Part shown: positions 20,721-22,913 of the stretch, in pieces | Layout of the letters: each line of letters opens with the position of its first letter | Position numbering within the stretch: position 1 is the first letter of the stretch | From: Streptosporangiaceae bacterium | GTDB taxonomy: Bacteria > Actinomycetota > Actinomycetes > Streptosporangiales > Streptosporangiaceae | Assembly: GCA_030040475.1 (NCBI GenBank) | Contig: JASHTQ010000526.1 | Location: 1 to 22,913 of the forward strand | DNA: 22,913 nucleotides | Direction: 5' to 3' | Program-made: the position numbers and the translations under genes | Notes under the pieces: generated by a model | Databases searched by the model: none | The model's input: only the letters and a program-made list of their open reading frames with translations | What the model was told of the DNA's origin: nothing

Positions 20721-21907
20721 CACGGCTCCGGATACTCGGCGGCGGACTGCGGGTCGGTGTCGGTGTAGGGAGAACCGCCGGTGACGTTGTCGCCGCGGTT
20801 CGCGTTCGGGACCGGCTGGCGCGGGGCCCGGTCGCCGTACTTCGCCCTGACCAGGCTCGCATGGGTGGGAGCCTCGGGGGCCTGCGGGTCCTGCCGGGCG
20901 GCGATTTCCTTCCGCAGCACCGGGACGACCTCCTCGCCGAGCAGGTCAAGCTGGTCGAGCACGGTCTTGAGCGGCAGGCCCGCGTGGTCGACGAGGAACA
21001 GCTGGCGCTGGTAATCGCCGAAGTGCTCGCGGAAGGTCAGGGTCTTGTCGATGACCTCGGCCGGGCTGCCCACCGACAGCGGGGTGAGGTCCATGAAGTC
21101 CTCCATCGACGGCCCGTGCCCGTAGACCGGCGCCTCGTCGAAGTAAGGGCGGAACTCCCGCCTGGCGTCCTGGGAGTTCCTGGCGATGTACGCCTGCCCG
21201 CCCAGGCCGACCATGGCCTGCTGCTCCGTGCCGTGGCCGTAGTGGGCGTAGCGCTGCCGGTAGAACCGGATCAGCCGGATGTAATGCTCCTTCGGCCAGA
21301 AGATGTTGTTGGCGAAGAAGCCGTCGCCGTAGTAGGCGGCCTGCTCGGCGATCTCGGGGCTGCGGATCGAGCCGTGCCACACGAACGGGGGCACGTCATC
21401 CAGCGGCCGCGGGATCGAGGTGAAGCCCTGCAGCGCGGTGCGGTACTTCCCGTCCCAGTCCACGACGTCCTCGCGCCACAGCCGGTGCAGCAGGTTGTAG
21501 TTTTCCAGCGCGAGCGGCAGGCCCTGCCTGATGTCCTGGCCGAACCACGGGTACACCGGGGCGGTGTTGCCGCGGCCGAGCATCAGGTCCATCCGGCCCT
21601 TCGACAGGTGCTGCAGCATCGCGTACTCCTCCGCGATCCGCACCGGGTCGTTGGTGGTGATCAGCGTCGTCGCGGTGGACACGATGAGCCGCTTCGTGGT
21701 TGCCGCGACATACGCGAGCAGCGTCGTCGGCGACGAGGAGAAGAACGGCGGGTTGTGGTGCTCGCCGATCGCGAACACGTCGAGCCCGACCTCCTCGGCC
21801 TTCTGCGCGATCTGCACGACCGCGTCGATCCGCTCCGCCTCGCTCGGCGTCTTCCCGGACACGGGATCCCGGGTGATGTCACTGACCGAGAAGATCCCGA
21901 ACTGCAT
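20720..21907 (-). CDS. LLM-class flavin-dependent oxidoreductase, CE1758-type
   Basis: 395 residues from ATG 21907, with TTGGAGG 6 nt upstream; an in-frame start at 21949 lies before the operator and is rejected. MQFGIFSVSDI, GLDVFAIGEHHNPPFFSSSP, LIVSTATTLITTNDPVRIAEEYAMLQHLSKGRMDLMLGRGN are the luciferase-like monooxygenase barrel signatures. It would use FMNH2 from the reductase at 19603 to oxygenate an organic substrate. The C-terminal 45 residues (from about 350) are polar, Pro/Asp-rich and probably disordered, a feature often seen in this subfamily. First gene of the three-gene operon. Substrate is unknown. Confidence 0.92.
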   Translation of the reverse strand: MQFGIFSVSDITRDPVSGKTPSEAERIDAVVQIAQKAEEVGLDVFAIGEHHNPPFFSSSPTTLLAYVAATTKRLIVSTATTLITTNDPVRIAEEYAMLQHLSKGRMDLMLGRGNTAPVYPWFGQDIRQGLPLALENYNLLHRLWREDVVDWDGKYRTALQGFTSIPRPLDDVPPFVWHGSIRSPEIAEQAAYYGDGFFANNIFWPKEHYIRLIRFYRQRYAHYGHGTEQQAMVGLGGQAYIARNSQDARREFRPYFDEAPVYGHGPSMEDFMDLTPLSVGSPAEVIDKTLTFREHFGDYQRQLFLVDHAGLPLKTVLDQLDLLGEEVVPVLRKEIAARQDPQAPEAPTHASLVRAKYGDRAPRQPVPNANRGDNVTGGSPYTDTDPQSAAEYPEP

Positions 21908-21919
21908 GGCCTGCCTCCA

Positions 21920-21943
21920 AGATATATGCGTTTGCATGTATCT
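21920..21943. promoter_or_regulatory. Palindromic operator, probable MarR site
   Basis: AGATATATGC (21920-21929) and GCATGTATCT (21934-21943) form a 10-bp dyad matching at 9 of 10 positions around GTTT. It abuts the ribosome binding site of the LLM gene, and its AT-rich sequence stands out. Dyads of this size and position are typical of MarR repressor sites; the MarR gene in the same operon is the evident candidate. Confidence 0.7.
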
Positions 21944-22113
21944 CAACAACCCGGCCGCCTAACTATTCCCCGCGGCGACGGCAGGAAGGGGGTGCGGCAG
22001 GATGGGGAGTGGGCCTTGGCCAGAAAGGCCCGTGCCGGGCCCGCGAAGAGGACCCGCGTGGAGTGCCCGCGTTGAGGGCCCCGTGTTACGAGCAGAAAGT
22101 CGAGAGGGCAGAG

Positions 22114-22913
22114 ATGAGCAGTGACCACGTTGACTCGCTGGTGATCTTCGGGGCCACCGGTGACCTGGCCAAGCTTGAGACGTTTCCGGCCCTGGTGGGG
22201 CTGGTCGAGCGGGGCGTGCTCGACGTGCCAGTGGTCGGGGTGGCCAAGAGCGGATTCGGGCTCGAGCAGTTCCGCGACTACGCGGTCGCCTCGCTGAAGC
22301 TGAACAACATGGACCCGGGCAGCGCGGCCGCGGCCAAGATGCTGGGCCTGCTCCGCTACGTGGACGGCGACCTGGACGGCCCGGCCACCTATCAGGCCAT
22401 GTCAGAGGCGATGGGGCAGGGGCAGTCGGCGCTGTTCTACCTGGAGGTGCCTCAGGGGATTTTCGGCCGCATAGCCGAGGGCATCGCGCACGCCGGGCGC
22501 GCGCAAGGCGGCCGGATCATGGTGGAGAAGCCGTTCGGCAACGACGTGGCCAGTGCCCAGCAGCTGAACGCAACCTTGCAGTCCTATTTCGCCGAGGACG
22601 CGATCTACCGGGTCGACCACTGGCTGGGCCTGGAACCGGTGGACAGCCTCATGTTCGTCCGGTTCACGAACTCGATCATCGAGCCGCTGCTGAACCGGAC
22701 CTACGTGCAGAGCATTCAGATCACGATGGCGGAGGACTTCGACGTCTCCGACCGGGGCAGCTTCTACGACAAGACCGGCGCGATCAAGGACGTCATCCAG
22801 AACCACCTGCTGCAGGTCCTGGCCACGGTCCTGGCCGAGCCGCCGGACGGCAACGGCCTGGACTCCTGGCGGGCGTCCAAGTCCGAGCTCCTCGGCGCGC
22901 TGCGCCCGCTGAC
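22114..22913 (+). CDS. Glucose-6-phosphate dehydrogenase-like paralogue (3' end outside window)
   Basis: 266 residues are visible, from ATG 22114 with GAGAGGG 5 nt upstream. LVIFGATGDLAKLETFPAL is the NADP-binding Rossmann start, RIMVEKPFGNDVASAQQLN is the EKPFG block, and GAIKDVIQNHLLQV carries the catalytic-base His in NHLLQ. The active-site signature RIDHYLGKE reads RVDHWLGLE (22609-22635): Asp168 and His169 are kept, but Tyr is Trp170 and the substrate-binding Lys is Leu173. Family knowledge makes that Lys important for glucose-6-phosphate binding, so this may be a paralogue with altered or low activity rather than the main zwf. It starts 206 bp from, and divergent to, the LLM operon. Confidence 0.85.
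   Translation, partial: MSSDHVDSLVIFGATGDLAKLETFPALVGLVERGVLDVPVVGVAKSGFGLEQFRDYAVASLKLNNMDPGSAAAAKMLGLLRYVDGDLDGPATYQAMSEAMGQGQSALFYLEVPQGIFGRIAEGIAHAGRAQGGRIMVEKPFGNDVASAQQLNATLQSYFAEDAIYRVDHWLGLEPVDSLMFVRFTNSIIEPLLNRTYVQSIQITMAEDFDVSDRGSFYDKTGAIKDVIQNHLLQVLATVLAEPPDGNGLDSWRASKSELLGALRPL

Noticed and set aside
19603..20949. 448-codon version of the FMN reductase
   Set aside because: The first 224 codons are a shadow of the LLM and MarR genes; reductase homology begins at the ATG at 20277.

Overview
The window is very GC-rich (about 70% by eye), densely coded and typical of a filamentous actinomycete chromosome (Streptomycetales/Streptosporangiales grade; the genus cannot be fixed from the sequence). 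Pointers are a PF04672-type SAM methyltransferase, an XRE regulator with an MmyB-like ligand domain, DUF5709, an AfsR/SARP-type NB-ARC/TPR regulator, and a CE1758/CE1759-type flavin monooxygenase/reductase pair. I saw no rRNA, tRNA, CRISPR array or prophage.

Layout. 1-1595: the end of a DUF885 metallopeptidase-like gene and a PCu(A)C-like lipoprotein. 1615-3465 (minus): a methyltransferase and, upstream of it, an XRE/MmyB regulator. 3697-5326 is an accessory patch: a solitary PemK/MazF-like protein, an orphan TIR-domain gene of clearly lower GC, and the decayed end of an ISKra4-type element (DUF6788-type ORF plus truncated transposase). 5431-7938: an acidic DUF5709 protein, then an alpha/beta hydrolase and an aldo/keto reductase in one operon. 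7952-11706: a cytochrome P450 coupled to its upstream hydrolase by a TAATG overlap, divergent from a 14-TM drug-efflux transporter; this looks like a small oxidation/hydrolysis/export module.

11710-16501: a small PER-repeat protein, a NERD-like protein that has lost its catalytic residues, a 1006-residue AfsR-like regulator, and a NrtR-like Nudix regulator whose stop codon overlaps that of the AfsR-like gene. Upstream of the Nudix gene are three related operator-like repeats; the third covers the -35 box of a divergent promoter. That promoter heads a roughly 230-nt structured leader and a 58-residue secreted peptide with two cysteines, closed by two strong hairpins, one a perfect 36-nt palindrome. 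Facing it is a 652-residue secreted beta-helix-like protein.

19603-21907 (minus) is a tight three-gene operon, LLM-class monooxygenase / MarR / FMN reductase. Its start and stop codons overlap (TGATG, ATGA), and a near-perfect palindrome beside the first ribosome binding site is the likely MarR operator. The window ends in a divergent glucose-6-phosphate dehydrogenase paralogue whose active-site motif reads DHWLGLE instead of DHYLGKE.

No single complete, unmistakably new system is visible. The best candidates for new biology are the Nudix-regulator/leader/secreted-peptide locus (16501-17203), the orphan TIR gene beside the IS remnant, the non-catalytic NERD-like protein, and the Lys-less G6PDH paralogue.
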